DNA of 44,032 nucleotides from Xenorhabdus khoisanae. GTDB lineage: Bacteria; Pseudomonadota; Gammaproteobacteria; Enterobacterales; Enterobacteriaceae. Below the pieces are notes generated by a model, which worked only from the letters and a program-made list of their open reading frames with translations, made no database searches and was not told where the DNA came from. The stretch spans positions 1-44,032 of the forward strand of contig NZ_LFCV01000033.1 of NCBI RefSeq assembly GCF_001037465.1, given 5' to 3'. The translations under genes and the position numbers were made by a program. Shown in pieces: positions 33,201-44,032 of the stretch; the stretch's first letter is position 1; each line of letters starts with the position of its first letter.

Positions 33201-34474
33201 CGGTTCAGCAGAACCGGGTGCTCACGGATCACTTCATCCAGGATATCCCATACGACGGCTTCTTCACGCTCAACCATTTTCTTGGCGGCTTTGATAGTCG
33301 TCGCCAGGCCACGCAGCTCCAGCTTGCCGTAGATGAATGGCTTGAACAGCTCCAGTGCCATCTTCTTAGGAAGACCACACTGATGCAAACGCAGGTATGG
33401 GCCTACGGTAATTACGGAACGGCCTGAGTAGTCAACACGTTTACCCAGCAGGTTCTGACGGAAACGACCCTGTTTACCCTTGATCATGTCTGCCAAGGAT
33501 TTCAGAGGACGCTTATTGGAACCCGTAATCGCACGACCGCGACGACCGTTGTCCAGCAAGGCATCAACCGCTTCCTGCAACATACGTTTTTCGTTACGTA
33601 CGATGATGTCTGGCGCAGCCAGATCCAGCAGGCGTTTCAGACGGTTGTTACGGTTAATAACGCGACGATACAGATCGTTCAGGTCTGAAGTTGCGAAACG
33701 ACCGCCATCCAGTGGAACCAGTGGACGCAGATCCGGTGGCAGAACTGGCAGAACGGTCAGAACCATCCACTCTGGTTTGTTGCCAGACTGAATGAACGCT
33801 TCCAGCAGTTTAATACGCTTGGTCAGCTTCTTACGCTTGGTTTCAGAGTTGGTTTCGTTCAGCTCTTCGCGCAAGGTTTCACATTCGTTTTCCAGATCGA
33901 TGCTTTTCAGCAAAGATTGGATAGCTTCTGCACCCATTTTTGCGTCGAATTCATCACCGAACTCTTCCAAGGCATCCAGATACTGTTCTTCAGTCAGAAT
34001 CTGGCTACGCTCAAGGCTGGTCATGCCGCCTTCAACAACCACATAGGATTCGAAGTACAGTACGCGTTCAATATCGCGCAGAGGCATATCCAGCAACAAA
34101 CCGATACGGGATGGCAGAGATTTCAGGAACCAGATGTGAGCGGTTGGAGATGCCAGCTCGATGTGACCCATACGATCACGACGAACTTTAGTCTGGGTTA
34201 CTTCAACGCCACATTTCTCACAAATCACACCACGGTGTTTCAAACGCTTGTATTTACCACACAAGCATTCGTAATCTTTGACTGGTCCGAAAATACGCGC
34301 ACAGAAAAGACCGTCACGTTCAGGTTTGAACGTACGGTAGTTAATAGTTTCCGGCTTTTTTACTTCCCCGAATGACCACGAACGGATCATATCTGGAGAG
34401 GCCAGAGCAATTTTGATCGCATCAAACTCTTCGGTCTTGGTTTGCGCTTTCAGAAACTTCAATAAGTCTTTCAC
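30248..34474 (-). CDS. rpoC: RNA polymerase subunit beta'
   Basis: The 1408-residue beta' subunit (E. coli 1407) carrying the catalytic magnesium site [12 protein letters not shown]. The N-terminal zinc ribbon is [20 protein letters not shown]; the second zinc site includes [28 protein letters not shown] and the trigger loop region [14 protein letters not shown] are intact. The start is GTG 34474 ([18 protein letters not shown]), the same codon type as in E. coli, with AGGAGCTATTTC ahead; the frame up to 34549 is spacer. The C-terminus ([18 protein letters not shown]) is slightly variable. Co-transcribed with rpoB. Confidence 0.99.
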   Translation of the reverse strand: MKDLLKFLKAQTKTEEFDAIKIALASPDMIRSWSFGEVKKPETINYRTFKPERDGLFCARIFGPVKDYECLCGKYKRLKHRGVICEKCGVEVTQTKVRRDRMGHIELASPTAHIWFLKSLPSRIGLLLDMPLRDIERVLYFESYVVVEGGMTSLERSQILTEEQYLDALEEFGDEFDAKMGAEAIQSLLKSIDLENECETLREELNETNSETKRKKLTKRIKLLEAFIQSGNKPEWMVLTVLPVLPPDLRPLVPLDGGRFATSDLNDLYRRVINRNNRLKRLLDLAAPDIIVRNEKRMLQEAVDALLDNGRRGRAITGSNKRPLKSLADMIKGKQGRFRQNLLGKRVDYSGRSVITVGPYLRLHQCGLPKKMALELFKPFIYGKLELRGLATTIKAAKKMVEREEAVVWDILDEVIREHPVLLNRAPTLHRLGIQAFEPVLIEGKAIQLHPLVCAAYNADFDGDQMAVHVPLTLEAQLEARALMMSTNNILSPASGEPIIVPSQDVVLGLYYMTRDCVNAKGEGMVLSGPKEAERVYRAGLASLHARVKVRITEEVKDGEGNITVNTGLVDTTVGRAILWMIVPRGLPFSLINQALGKKAISRMLNTCYRVLGLKPTVILADQTMYTGFAYAARSGVSVGIDDMVIPEKKEGIIAEAEAEVAEIQEQFQSGLVTAGERYNKVIDIWAAANERVAKAMMENLSTETVINRNGEEEQQVSFNNIFMMADSGARGSAAQIRQLAGMRGLMATPDGSIIETPITANFREGLNVLQYFISTHGARKGLADTALKTANSGYLTRRLVDVAQDLVVTEDDCGTHNGILMTPVIEGGDVKEPLRERVLGRVTAEDVLKPGTADILVARNTLLNEKWCDLLEENSVDSVKVRSVVSCETDFGVCANCYGRDLARGHRINKGEAVGVIAAQSIGEPGTQLTMRTFHIGGAASRAAAESSIQVRNKGHLKLTNAKFVTNSAGKLVITSRNTELRLIDDFGRTKESYKVPYGSVLAKGDGETVTGGETVANWDPHTMPVVSEVSGIIQFYDMVDGQTITRQTDELTGLSSLVVLDSAERTGSGKDLRPSLKIVDAQGNDVLISGTDMPAQYFLPGKAIVQLEDGMSISAGDTLARIPQESGGTKDITGGLPRVADLFEARRPKEPAILAEISGIVSFGKETKGKRRLVISPLDGGDAYEEMIPKWRQLNVFEGEVVERGDVISDGPESPHDILRLRGVHAVARYITNEVQEVYRLQGVKINDKHIEVIVRQMLRKVTIANSGSSEFLEGEQVEYARVKVANRKLELDGKVPATFHRDLLGITKASLATESFISAASFQETTRVLTEAAVAGKRDELRGLKENVIVGRLIPAGTGYAYHQDRIRRRQANEVVEAPQVSVDEATANLAELLNAGFGSSSNND

Positions 34475-34565
34475 GAAATAGCTCCTGTCGGAGTTAGACC
34501 TGTTAGGTGAGTGGCCCATGCCACTCCCCTCTATAACCAGTATAACCACTGGCTGGTAAACCGCC

Positions 34566-34590
34566 CGACCGTATGTTTCTACATACGGCC
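34566..34590 (-). other. Hairpin in the rpoB-rpoC spacer
   Basis: CCGTATG (34569-34575) pairs with CATACGG (34582-34588) across TTTCTA, with extension of the stem by GG/CC. It lies in the 140-base rpoB-rpoC spacer and lacks a T-run, so an RNA-processing or stabilising role is more likely than termination. Confidence 0.5.
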
Positions 34591-34614
34591 GGACAGTACC
34601 AGCGGGAAAACAAT

Positions 34615-37600
34615 TTATTCGTCTTCCAGCTCGATGTTGATACCCAACGAACGGATCTCTTTCAGCAATACGTTGAAAGATTCCGGCATGCCTGGTTCCA
34701 TCTGGTGGTTACCATCCACGATGTTTTTATACATCTTGGTACGACCATTAACATCGTCGGATTTAACGGTGAGCATTTCTTGCAGGGTGTACGCAGCACC
34801 GTATGCTTCCAATGCCCACACTTCCATCTCACCGAAGCGCTGACCACCGAACTGTGCCTTACCACCCAGCGGCTGCTGAGTAACCAGACTATAAGAACCG
34901 GTGGAACGGGCGTGCATCTTGTCATCAACCAAGTGGTTCAATTTCAGCATGTACATGTAACCAACGGTTACTTGACGCTCGAATTGTTCACCAGTACGGC
35001 CGTCGAACAGTGTGATCTGACCAGAAGTCGGCAAGCCACCCAATTTCAGCAGCTCTTTGATTTCGGTTTCTTTAGCACCGTCAAAGACTGGTGTTGCGAT
35101 TGGCATACCTTTTCTCAGGTTTTCTGCCAGACGCATCACTTCTTCGTCAGAGAAGGTATTTAAGTCAACTTTCTGACGAGTATCGTCACCCAGATCATAA
35201 GCTTTCTGGATAAATTCACGCAGCTTGGCAACTTCTTGCTGTTGTTTCAGCATTGCATTGATCTTGTCACCAATGCCTTTCGCCGCCATACCCAAGTGAG
35301 TTTCCAGAATCTGACCGATGTTCATACGTGATGGTACGCCCAGCGGGTTCAGTACGATGTCAACAGGAGTACCATTTTCATCGTAAGGCATGTCTTCGAT
35401 CGGGTTGATCTTGGAGATAACACCCTTGTTACCGTGACGACCTGCCATCTTGTCACCAGGCTGGATTTGACGTTTCACCGCCAAATACACTTTGACAATT
35501 TTCAGTACGCCCGGTGCCAGATCGTCACCTTGTGTGATCTTACGACGTTTAGCATCCAGTTTTTTCTCGAACTCTGCTTTCAGTTCGTCATACTGTTCTG
35601 CCAACTGCTCCAGCTGATTTTGTTTTTCTTCATCAGCCAGACCCAGTTCCAACCAACGTTGACGAGGCAGTTTGCTGAGTTTTTCTGCTTCAATACCACC
35701 TGCAACCAGTACAGAGTGAATACGAGCAAACAAGCCAGCTTCGAAAATTTGCAGTTCTTCTGTCAGGTCTTTCTTCGCCTCACGCAACTGCATCTCTTCG
35801 ATTTCTAACGCACGCTTGTCTTTTTCTACGCCATCACGGGTAAAGACCTGTACGTCGATAACAGTACCGGAAACGCCGTTTGGTACGCGCAGAGAAGAGT
35901 CTTTAACATCAGACGCTTTCTCACCGAAGATCGCACGCAGCAGTTTTTCTTCTGGAGTCAGCTGAGTTTCACCTTTCGGCGTCACTTTACCAACCAGAAT
36001 GTCACCGCCTTTCACTTCTGCACCGATATAAACGATACCGGATTCGTCCAGCTTAGACAGCGCAGCTTCACCCACGTTAGGGATGTCAGCCGTAATCTCT
36101 TCAGGCCCCAGTTTGGTGTCACGGGACACGCAAGCCAGTTCTTGAATGTGAATCGTTGTGAAACGGTCTTCCTGAACAACACGTTCAGATACGAGGATGG
36201 AGTCCTCGAAGTTATAACCATTCCATGGCATGAACGCCACGCGCATGTTCTGACCCAGCGCCAATTCACCCAAGTCGGTGGATGGGCCATCAGCCAGTAC
36301 GTCACCACGCTCTACCAGCTCGCCCAGAGAAACACATGGCATCTGATTGATACAGGTGTTCTGGTTAGAACGGGTATATTTGGTCAGGTTATAGATATCA
36401 ATGCCCGCTTCACCTGCGTACATTTCATCTTCGTTAACCTTGATAACGATACGAGATGCGTCAACGTACTGAACCATACCACCGCGTTTAGCAACAGAGG
36501 TTACACCAGAGTCAACTGCTACCGCGCGCTCCATACCTGTTCCGACCAGCGGCTTGTCAGCGCGCAGTGTTGGAACCGCCTGACGTTGCATGTTCGCACC
36601 CATCAATGCACGGTTGGCGTCATCGTGTTCAAGGAATGGGATCAGGGATGCACCGACGGACACGATCTGTTGTGTCGAAACGTCCATGTATTGAACCTGA
36701 TCACGGTTGAACAAGCTGGATTCATCGTAATGACGGCAAGTTACCAATTCTTCAACGAAGTGGCCTTCTTCATCTAATACGGTGTTAGCCTGTGCAATAA
36801 CGTAGTTACCTTCTTCGATCGCAGACAGGTAGTGAATTTCATCGGTCACTACACCATCACGAACCAAGCGGTAAGGGGTTTCAAGGAAACCATACTCATT
36901 GGTACGCGCATAAACGGACAATGAGTTAATCAAACCGATGTTTGGACCTTCAGGCGTTTCGATTGGACATACACGACCGTAGTGAGTTGGGTGTACGTCT
37001 CGAACTTCAAAGCCTGCACGTTCACGAGTCAAACCACCTGGACCCAACGCAGAAATACGGCGTTTGTGGGTAATTTCCGACAGTGGGTTGTTCTGGTCCA
37101 TGAACTGGGATAGCTGGCTGGAACCAAAGAACTCTTTCACCGCCGCAGAAATTGGCTTGGCGTTGATCATGTCCTGTGGCATTAAAGTATCCAGATCGCC
37201 CAGAGACAGACGCTCTTTCACAGCACGTTCTACACGAACTAAGCCAACGCGGAACTGGTTTTCAGCCATTTCACCGACAGAACGGATACGACGGTTGCCC
37301 AAGTGGTCGATATCATCGACTTCACCTTTACCGTTACGGATATCAATGAGCTTCTTCATCACGTCAATGATGTCTTCTTTGCTCAGGATACCGGAACCTT
37401 CAATCTGATCGCGATCCAAAGAACGGTTGAACTTCATACGACCAACCGCAGACAGATCATAACGATCTTCAGAGAAGAACAGGTTCTCAAACAGATTTTC
37501 TGCGGCTTCTCTTGTTGGTGGTTCACCCGGACGCATCATGCGATAGATTTCAACCAGGGCGCTCAGGCGATCGTTGGTTGGGTCAACACGCAGAGTTTCG

Positions 37601-38643
37601 GAAATGTATGCACCGTGATCCAGATCGTTGGTAAACAGGGTCTCGATAGATTTGTGACCAGACTGACTCAGACGCGCCAGAAGATCCAAAGAGAGTTCCA
37701 TGTTAGCCACACAGATGATTTCACCTGTGTTCTGGTCGATGTAGTCTTTTGCTACAACTTTACCCGCGATATATTCGACAGGCACCTCAATGCGGTCTAC
37801 CTGATCTTTTTCTAACTGGCGGATATGACGAGCAGTAATACGACGGCCTTTTTCAACATAGATCTTGCCGTTCGCTTCAATATCAAATGAAGCGGTCTCG
37901 CCACGCAGACGTTCTGGAACCAGCGTCATCTGCAATTTGTTGTCGCGAATTTCGAAAACAGTTTTGTTGAAGAACAGATTCAGGATGTCTTCAGTAGAGT
38001 AATCCATCGCGCGCAGAATAATCGAAGCCGGCAGTTTACGGCGGCGGTCGATACGCACAAACAGGTTATCTTTTGGATCGAATTCGAAGTCCAGCCATGA
38101 ACCACGGTAAGGGATGATACGTGCATTATACAGTACCTTACCGGATGAATGGGTTTTACCCTTATCGCTGTCAAAGAAAACGCCTGGGCTACGGTGTAAC
38201 TGAGATACGATAACGCGCTCAGTACCGTTGATAACGAAAGTACCGTTATCAGTCATGAGTGGAATTTCACCCATGTAGACTTCTTGTTCTTTGATGTCTT
38301 TGACTGTGCCTTCTGGCGCTTCGCGCTCATAGATCACCAGACGCAGTTTAACGCGCAGCGGTGCGGAGAAAGTCACACCACGGATCTGGCATTCTTTAAC
38401 ATCAAAAACAGGTTCGCCAAGACGGTAGCTTACATATTGCAGCTCAGAATTGCCGCTGTAACTCTGAATTGGGAACACAGAACGGAAGGCCGCTTCCAGT
38501 CCATTCTGGCCTTCAGGATCTTGCTCGATAAACTTCTGGAACGAGTCAAGTTGGATAGAAAGAAGGTATGGCACATCCAAAACTTGTGGACGTTTACCAA
38601 AATCCTTACGAATACGTTTTTTCTCGGTATAGGAGTAAACCAT
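34615..38643 (-). CDS. rpoB: RNA polymerase subunit beta
   Basis: The 1342-residue beta subunit, the E. coli length. The start ATG 38643 ([19 protein letters not shown]) has GAGGAACCCT upstream; the frame to 38709 is leader. The rifampicin pocket reads [17 protein letters not shown] then [16 protein letters not shown], the sensitive form at the common resistance positions (Q513, D516, H526 and S531 in E. coli numbering). [16 protein letters not shown] and the C-terminal [19 protein letters not shown] are conserved. It is expressed from the upstream rplJL transcript through the attenuator at 38913-38943. Confidence 0.99.
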   Translation of the reverse strand: MVYSYTEKKRIRKDFGKRPQVLDVPYLLSIQLDSFQKFIEQDPEGQNGLEAAFRSVFPIQSYSGNSELQYVSYRLGEPVFDVKECQIRGVTFSAPLRVKLRLVIYEREAPEGTVKDIKEQEVYMGEIPLMTDNGTFVINGTERVIVSQLHRSPGVFFDSDKGKTHSSGKVLYNARIIPYRGSWLDFEFDPKDNLFVRIDRRRKLPASIILRAMDYSTEDILNLFFNKTVFEIRDNKLQMTLVPERLRGETASFDIEANGKIYVEKGRRITARHIRQLEKDQVDRIEVPVEYIAGKVVAKDYIDQNTGEIICVANMELSLDLLARLSQSGHKSIETLFTNDLDHGAYISETLRVDPTNDRLSALVEIYRMMRPGEPPTREAAENLFENLFFSEDRYDLSAVGRMKFNRSLDRDQIEGSGILSKEDIIDVMKKLIDIRNGKGEVDDIDHLGNRRIRSVGEMAENQFRVGLVRVERAVKERLSLGDLDTLMPQDMINAKPISAAVKEFFGSSQLSQFMDQNNPLSEITHKRRISALGPGGLTRERAGFEVRDVHPTHYGRVCPIETPEGPNIGLINSLSVYARTNEYGFLETPYRLVRDGVVTDEIHYLSAIEEGNYVIAQANTVLDEEGHFVEELVTCRHYDESSLFNRDQVQYMDVSTQQIVSVGASLIPFLEHDDANRALMGANMQRQAVPTLRADKPLVGTGMERAVAVDSGVTSVAKRGGMVQYVDASRIVIKVNEDEMYAGEAGIDIYNLTKYTRSNQNTCINQMPCVSLGELVERGDVLADGPSTDLGELALGQNMRVAFMPWNGYNFEDSILVSERVVQEDRFTTIHIQELACVSRDTKLGPEEITADIPNVGEAALSKLDESGIVYIGAEVKGGDILVGKVTPKGETQLTPEEKLLRAIFGEKASDVKDSSLRVPNGVSGTVIDVQVFTRDGVEKDKRALEIEEMQLREAKKDLTEELQIFEAGLFARIHSVLVAGGIEAEKLSKLPRQRWLELGLADEEKQNQLEQLAEQYDELKAEFEKKLDAKRRKITQGDDLAPGVLKIVKVYLAVKRQIQPGDKMAGRHGNKGVISKINPIEDMPYDENGTPVDIVLNPLGVPSRMNIGQILETHLGMAAKGIGDKINAMLKQQQEVAKLREFIQKAYDLGDDTRQKVDLNTFSDEEVMRLAENLRKGMPIATPVFDGAKETEIKELLKLGGLPTSGQITLFDGRTGEQFERQVTVGYMYMLKLNHLVDDKMHARSTGSYSLVTQQPLGGKAQFGGQRFGEMEVWALEAYGAAYTLQEMLTVKSDDVNGRTKMYKNIVDGNHQMEPGMPESFNVLLKEIRSLGINIELEDE

Positions 38644-38983
38644 AGGGTTCCTCAGCTCGCTGACAAGTGACCCACTCTGTCCGCCCTTAAGGACAGCACG
38701 CTGCAACACTATTTTTTTCGAACAGAAAATAGAATATTTTCCGTAATACCCATTACTATTACTCTTAAATCATTTCATTGCGTTACCTTACTACCGAGCT
38801 ACCCGAGTGGATCGTAGCTGAGAACGCAGTATATTAAGTCGTCAATAGGAAGAAGTATTTTGGGTTAATTAGTAGCCAAACAGTGTGAAATGCTACTAAC
38901 TCCCTACAGCGCAAAAAGGCTGGCGATTAAAAAATCGCCAGCCGCCAGCCTTAAAAAATCAGGCTGCGAACTTCAAACTGATC
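38644..38983 (-). other. rplL-rpoB intercistronic region
   Basis: A 340-base spacer without a gene. It holds the attenuator hairpin described next, a stretch resembling the RNase III processing region that E. coli carries here (inferred from position, about 38780-38900), and the rpoB ribosome site. No strong internal promoter is visible. Confidence 0.6.
38913..38943 (-). terminator. Attenuator between rplL and rpoB
   Basis: GGCTGGCGATT (38918-38928) pairs perfectly with AATCGCCAGCC (38933-38943), followed in the direction of transcription by five T and GCGCTGTAG. E. coli has a very similar hairpin at this place that lets about a fifth of transcripts through to rpoBC. A second GGCTGGCGGCTGG copy precedes it. 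Confidence 0.85.
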
Positions 38984-39349
38984 TTACTTGATCTCAACAG
39001 AAGCACCTGCTTCTTCCAGAGATTTTTTCAGAGCTTCAGCGTCGTCTTTGCTGATGGCTTCTTTCAGTGCTGCTGGTGCGCTTTCAACCAGGTCTTTAGC
39101 TTCTTTCAGACCCAGGCCAGTTGCGCCACGTACTGCTTTGATTACAGCAACTTTGTTTGCGCCAACGCCAGTCAGGATTACGTCGAATTCAGTTTTTTCT
39201 TCAACTGCTTCAGCAGCGCCACCAACTACAGCAACAGCTGCAGCAGCAGAAACGCCGAATTTCTCTTCCATCATGCTGATCAGTTCAACAACGTCCATTA
39301 CAGACATTTCTGCAACTGCGTCCAGAATTTGTTCTTTAGTGATAGACAT
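38984..39349 (-). CDS. rplL: Ribosomal protein bL12 (L7/L12)
   Basis: A 121-residue acidic stalk protein that recruits translation factors to the ribosome. The N-terminal dimerisation helix ([20 protein letters not shown]), the Ala/Gly hinge ([21 protein letters not shown]) and the C-terminal domain ([39 protein letters not shown]) are complete. It follows rplJ by 64 bases. The stop lies 40 bases before the attenuator. Confidence 0.99.
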   Translation of the reverse strand: MSITKEQILDAVAEMSVMDVVELISMMEEKFGVSAAAAVAVVGGAAEAVEEKTEFDVILTGVGANKVAVIKAVRGATGLGLKEAKDLVESAPAALKEAISKDDAEALKKSLEEAGASVEIK

Positions 39350-39413
39350 AACAATGTGTTCCTAAAATTCAGAAAAAGTTTATACGTTAAAAAGCAACGA
39401 AGGAAATAGGCTA

Positions 39414-39911
39414 TTAAGCAGCTTCTTTCTGATCGCGTAGTGCAGCCAGAGTGCGAACCAGTTTGCCTGCAGAGGCTTCTTTCATGGTTGCCATCAGGCG
39501 TGCGATTGCTTCATCGTAAGTTGGGAGTGTTGCCAGACGATCGATATTTGATCCTGGGATGAACTCACCTTCAAAGGCTGCTGCTTTAATCTCGAATGCT
39601 GGGTTCGCTTTCGCGAAATCTTTGAACAGACGAGCTGCTGCGCCCGGATGTTCGTTAGAAAAAGCAATCAAGGTTGGACCAACAAACGCTTCTTTCAGGC
39701 ACTCGAACTCAGTACCTTCAACAGCGCGACGCATCAGGGTGTTACGAACAACACGCATGTAAACGCCAGCTTCGCGACCTGCTTTACGCAGTTCAGTCAT
39801 TTTATCTACGGTAACGCCACGAGAATCCGCAACAACCGCAGACAGCGCGCCTTTGGCTACTTCGCTGACTTCAGCAACAATCGCTTGTTTGTCTTGAAGA
39901 TTTAGTGCCAT
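39414..39911 (-). CDS. rplJ: Ribosomal protein uL10
   Basis: A 165-residue protein that anchors L7/L12 dimers to 23S rRNA and, as the L10-L12 complex, represses its own mRNA through the leader upstream. [45 protein letters not shown] and [20 protein letters not shown] are diagnostic. AGGAGCAAGAAGCTA precedes ATG 39911. Confidence 0.99.
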   Translation of the reverse strand: MALNLQDKQAIVAEVSEVAKGALSAVVADSRGVTVDKMTELRKAGREAGVYMRVVRNTLMRRAVEGTEFECLKEAFVGPTLIAFSNEHPGAAARLFKDFAKANPAFEIKAAAFEGEFIPGSNIDRLATLPTYDEAIARLMATMKEASAGKLVRTLAALRDQKEAA

Positions 39912-40152
39912 TAGCTTCTTGCTCCTGGATTAACCGGGAAAACCCGGAACTCACTTCACTCAAGGCACAAAATGTGCCTGAGCGCTAAAACACGGTGAGC
40001 AGAATCCAGAAAATAAATTTCATTTGGCTCTGTCACCGTCTACGCAGGATATTAAGTAAGTAAATTATTTCTACGTACTTACGCCTGCGGTCTTGGACGG
40101 GGCTTGGATTAGGGCCAAGCTCCAACCGAAAACTTGTTATTTGCCGATATTA
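39912..40152 (-). promoter_or_regulatory. rplJ leader with L10-L12 binding structure and upstream promoter
   Basis: The leader is rich in nested stems. CCGCAGG with CCTGCGT encloses a GTAAGTACGTAG/TTTACTTAC hairpin at about 40041-40090; GCTTGG (40102-40107) pairs with CCAAGC (40114-40119). This fits the autogenous L10 leader of E. coli, where binding of L10-L12 blocks rplJ translation. A -10-like TAATAT (minus strand, 40152-40147) could belong to the rplJ promoter, but no good -35 goes with it. Exact limits are uncertain. Confidence 0.55.
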
Positions 40153-40204
40153 CCTTATTTTTCAAAAGCTGTGTGTCGTTACACACCCTATCAGGCAAAT
40201 TTTA

Positions 40205-40233
40205 AGCGTCAGATTTTAGACAAATCTGACGCT
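40205..40233 (-). terminator. Perfect hairpin after rplA
   Basis: AGCGTCAGATTT (40205-40216) pairs with AAATCTGACGCT (40222-40233) with a 5-base loop, 31 bases beyond the rplA stop. The tail TAAAATTTGC is only weakly T-rich, so it may terminate rplKA transcripts only partly. Confidence 0.6.
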
Positions 40234-40263
40234 AAGGTAAAGCGTTATTCTCAGCTTAAATAA

Positions 40264-41397
<1,134 letters not shown>

Positions 41398-41462
41398 CTA
41401 TATTTCCTCTATGTGGGTCTTATCGCCTCAAAATGAGGCTCCCCTGACGATTTAGGCCCCGT
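41398..41462 (-). promoter_or_regulatory. rplK leader, probable L1 translational operator
   Basis: Just ahead of rplK the transcript can form GCCTCATTTTGAGGC (41429-41443) preceded by the purine-rich GGGGA and a GACGGGGCC/GTC segment. E. coli places the L1 repressor site in the same leader. The identification is by position and general shape. Confidence 0.45.
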
Positions 41463-41551
41463 CAAAAGACCAGGCCACTTAAAACATTACCTTGTTTATC
41501 CAGAAAGCATCATCTAAAAATAATGCCTGGATAAAAAACAAAAGGCGCGAA

Positions 41552-41580
41552 ATTGTATGCTAATTTCACACCCTTTGCAA
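41552..41580 (-). promoter_or_regulatory. rplK promoter
   Basis: On the minus strand TTGCAA (41580-41575), a 17-base spacer and TACAAT (41557-41552) form a near-consensus sigma-70 promoter in the nusG-rplK gap. Transcription would start near 41545, about 150 bases before rplK. Confidence 0.8.
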
Positions 41581-41606
41581 GCGAGCCCGCTTATTTAAGC
41601 ATCAAA

Positions 41607-42152
41607 TCAGGCTTTCTCTACCTGACTGAAATCCAGCTCGACTGGTGTAGCACGACCGAAGATAGAAACCGAAACTTTCAAGCGGCTCTTCTCGTAATCG
41701 ACTTCTTCCACTACACCATTGAAGTCTGCAAACGGGCCATCGCTGACACGAACCATTTCGCCTGGTTCGAACAACGTTTTTGGCCGTGGCTTATCACCAA
41801 CTTGCTGAAGACGATTCATAATCGCATCAACTTCTTTATCGCTAATTGGTGCCGGACGGTCAGACGTGCCGCCGATAAAACCCATTACGCGAGGTACACT
41901 ACGAACCAAATGCCAAGTTGCATCGTTCATTACCATCTGTACCAAGACATAACCGGGGAAGAATTTACGTTCGCTTTTACGGCGTTGGCCACTGCGGATC
42001 TCAACAACTTCTTCTGTCGGCACCATGACTTCACCGAAAGAATCTTCCATATCCTGTAATTTGATATGCTCACGCAGAGATTGAGCGACACGACCTTCAA
42101 ACCCAGAAAATGCCTGTATGACATACCAACGCTTTTTTGGGGATTCAGACAT
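41607..42152 (-). CDS. nusG: Transcription termination/antitermination factor NusG
   Basis: A 181-residue factor that binds the RNA polymerase clamp and links it to Rho or the ribosome. The NGN domain ([50 protein letters not shown]) and the KOW domain ([20 protein letters not shown]) are complete. Start ATG 42152 lies 3 bases after the secE stop. Confidence 0.99.
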   Translation of the reverse strand: MSESPKKRWYVIQAFSGFEGRVAQSLREHIKLQDMEDSFGEVMVPTEEVVEIRSGQRRKSERKFFPGYVLVQMVMNDATWHLVRSVPRVMGFIGGTSDRPAPISDKEVDAIMNRLQQVGDKPRPKTLFEPGEMVRVSDGPFADFNGVVEEVDYEKSRLKVSVSIFGRATPVELDFSQVEKA

Positions 42153-42155
42153 TTT

Positions 42156-42539
42156 TTAAAACCTCAGGCCTGTAATAAATGAAACTAAACGCACCAGAAT
42201 ACCATCCAATCCCCACAAAATCAGGGACATGACAGCCGTTACAGCCGCAACAATCAGAGTTGTATGCAGCGCTTCCTGGCGAGTTGGCCAAATGACTTTC
42301 CGCATTTCAATGCGGGCTTCACGGGCAAATGCTAACGCAGATTTACCTTTCACAGTCCACAATGCAGCTGCTCCTGCAAGGGCAACAATAGCAACGACGG
42401 CTATCGCGCGCAGAGGCAGGTTATACTCTCGGTAATAATAATTACCCACAATAGCAACCACCAGCAGCACTGCTACCAATAGCCATTTTGCTATATCAAG
42501 ACCACGCCCGCTTTCTTGAGCATCGCTATTTGCACTCAT
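42156..42539 (-). CDS. secE: Preprotein translocase subunit SecE
   Basis: A 127-residue membrane subunit of SecYEG, the E. coli length. Three hydrophobic helices are present, and the essential conserved part is [19 protein letters not shown] followed by the last helix. I start at ATG 42539 ([15 protein letters not shown]), with AGGTTGG upstream; the frame to 42608 is leader. Co-transcribed with nusG. Confidence 0.98.
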   Translation of the reverse strand: MSANSDAQESGRGLDIAKWLLVAVLLVVAIVGNYYYREYNLPLRAIAVVAIVALAGAAALWTVKGKSALAFAREARIEMRKVIWPTRQEALHTTLIVAAVTAVMSLILWGLDGILVRLVSFITGLRF

Positions 42540-42640
42540 AAACCAACCTGTAACTCTATGTAAGTAACTATGATGAAAATAGATAGCCAGCTTGCCTCGC
42601 AAGAGCAAAACAAATCAGACCGAAACCAAAGATAATTGTA

Positions 42641-42669
42641 ATTGTATCTGACTCGGCGCCATAATTCAG
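42641..42669 (-). promoter_or_regulatory. Candidate secE-nusG promoter
   Basis: Minus strand CTGAAT (42669-42664), 17-base spacer, TACAAT (42646-42641). The -10 is good and the -35 weak. A second TACAAT overlaps at 42640-42635. Confidence 0.4.
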
Positions 42670-42715
42670 TAGGACTTTCGTATCATTATGATCTTTAAGC
42701 CCATCCGTTGTATCA

Positions 42716-42811
42716 GAGCCTATCTCACCAATAGTTAAGAATAGCAATCAAATGACGATTTATCTTGCCATTAGACAATTATTAATGAACAACTATTGAT
42801 GAGATAGGTTC
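42716..42811. mobile_element. 96-bp inverted-repeat element, probable MITE
   Basis: GAGCCTATCTCACCAATAGTT at the left end (42716-42736) matches the reverse complement of the right end (42791-42811) at all but two positions. The 54-base core encodes nothing. The size and long terminal inverted repeats fit a miniature element mobilised by an insertion-sequence transposase; GAGCCTATCTCA-like ends occur in some IS5-group elements (from memory). No clear target duplication is visible, so a large RNA hairpin of other origin remains possible. It lies between the tufB terminator and the candidate secE promoter. Confidence 0.55.
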
Positions 42812-42853
42812 TTCTTAAGACAATGTTCTAAAACTTAGTCCTAAGACAACGTA

Positions 42854-42879
42854 TAAAAAGGGCATCTGTCGATGCCCTT
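42854..42879 (-). terminator. Terminator of tufB
   Basis: AAGGGCATC (42858-42866) pairs with GATGCCCTT (42871-42879), loop TGTC, followed on the minus strand by a T-run. It lies 22 bases after the tuf stop. Confidence 0.9.
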
Positions 42880-42901
42880 CCAAATGAACACATTAAAAAA
42901 A

Positions 42902-44032
<1,131 letters not shown>

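Noticed and set aside
32840-33427. 195-codon plus-strand frame inside rpoC
   Set aside because: Antisense shadow of a highly conserved, codon-biased gene.
36142-36777. 211-codon plus-strand frame inside rpoB
   Set aside because: Antisense shadow of rpoB, caused by its biased codon use.
42609-42901. Possible tRNA genes between tufB and secE
   Set aside because: No cloverleaf or TTCGAATC-like T-arm is visible; the region holds the terminator, the inverted repeat and a candidate promoter.

Overview
The window looks like a chromosomal segment of an enterobacterial relative of Escherichia coli, most probably a Morganellaceae member such as Xenorhabdus or Photorhabdus. RpoB, RpoC, EF-Tu, the ribosomal proteins and the Mal and Thi proteins follow the E. 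coli families almost residue by residue. The accessory genes (a VgrG, a HipA remnant, an unassigned enzyme cluster) and the joining of all mal genes next to rpoBC differ from E. coli. The genus is inferred; no database was searched.

Layout. 1-1252 (minus): 5' part of a type VI secretion VgrG gene with an unusual repeat-bearing N-terminal extension, running off the left edge. 1253-1876: AT-rich spacer without a convincing gene. 1877-7761 (plus): promoter, TPP riboswitch and the thiCEFSGH operon. 7762-8021: a 30-bp palindrome and a 48-codon tail resembling the C-terminus of HipA. 8022-12920 (minus): class III aminotransferase, zinc alcohol dehydrogenase and HAD phosphatase genes, then a terminator, an MFS transporter and a DUF1349 gene; this set is metabolically unassigned. 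13138-28396: the maltose regulon in one block: malT (minus), malPQ (plus), malEFG (minus), malK-lamB-malM (plus), with recognisable MalT boxes and CRP sites in the two divergent control regions. 28523-30159 (minus): a small membrane protein and a PgaB-like polysaccharide deacetylase with SH3-like repeats. 30248-44032 (minus): the transcription and translation cluster tufB-secE-nusG-rplKA-rplJL-rpoBC with its terminators, promoters, leaders and the rplL-rpoB attenuator; tufB lacks only its first 18 codons.

How it fits together. Thiamine genes are TPP-controlled and make the HMP and thiazole moieties and join them. MalT activates uptake (LamB, MalE, MalFGK2, MalM) and breakdown (MalP, MalQ) of maltodextrins. 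In E. coli the thi operon lies next to rpoC and convergent to it; here about 22 kb, including the whole mal regulon, the unassigned cluster and the deacetylase, separates thiH from rpoC. Other points of interest are a 96-bp MITE-like inverted repeat between tufB and secE, and short 9-15 bp in-frame tandem duplications in thiC, thiH, malQ, malM and a small ORF.
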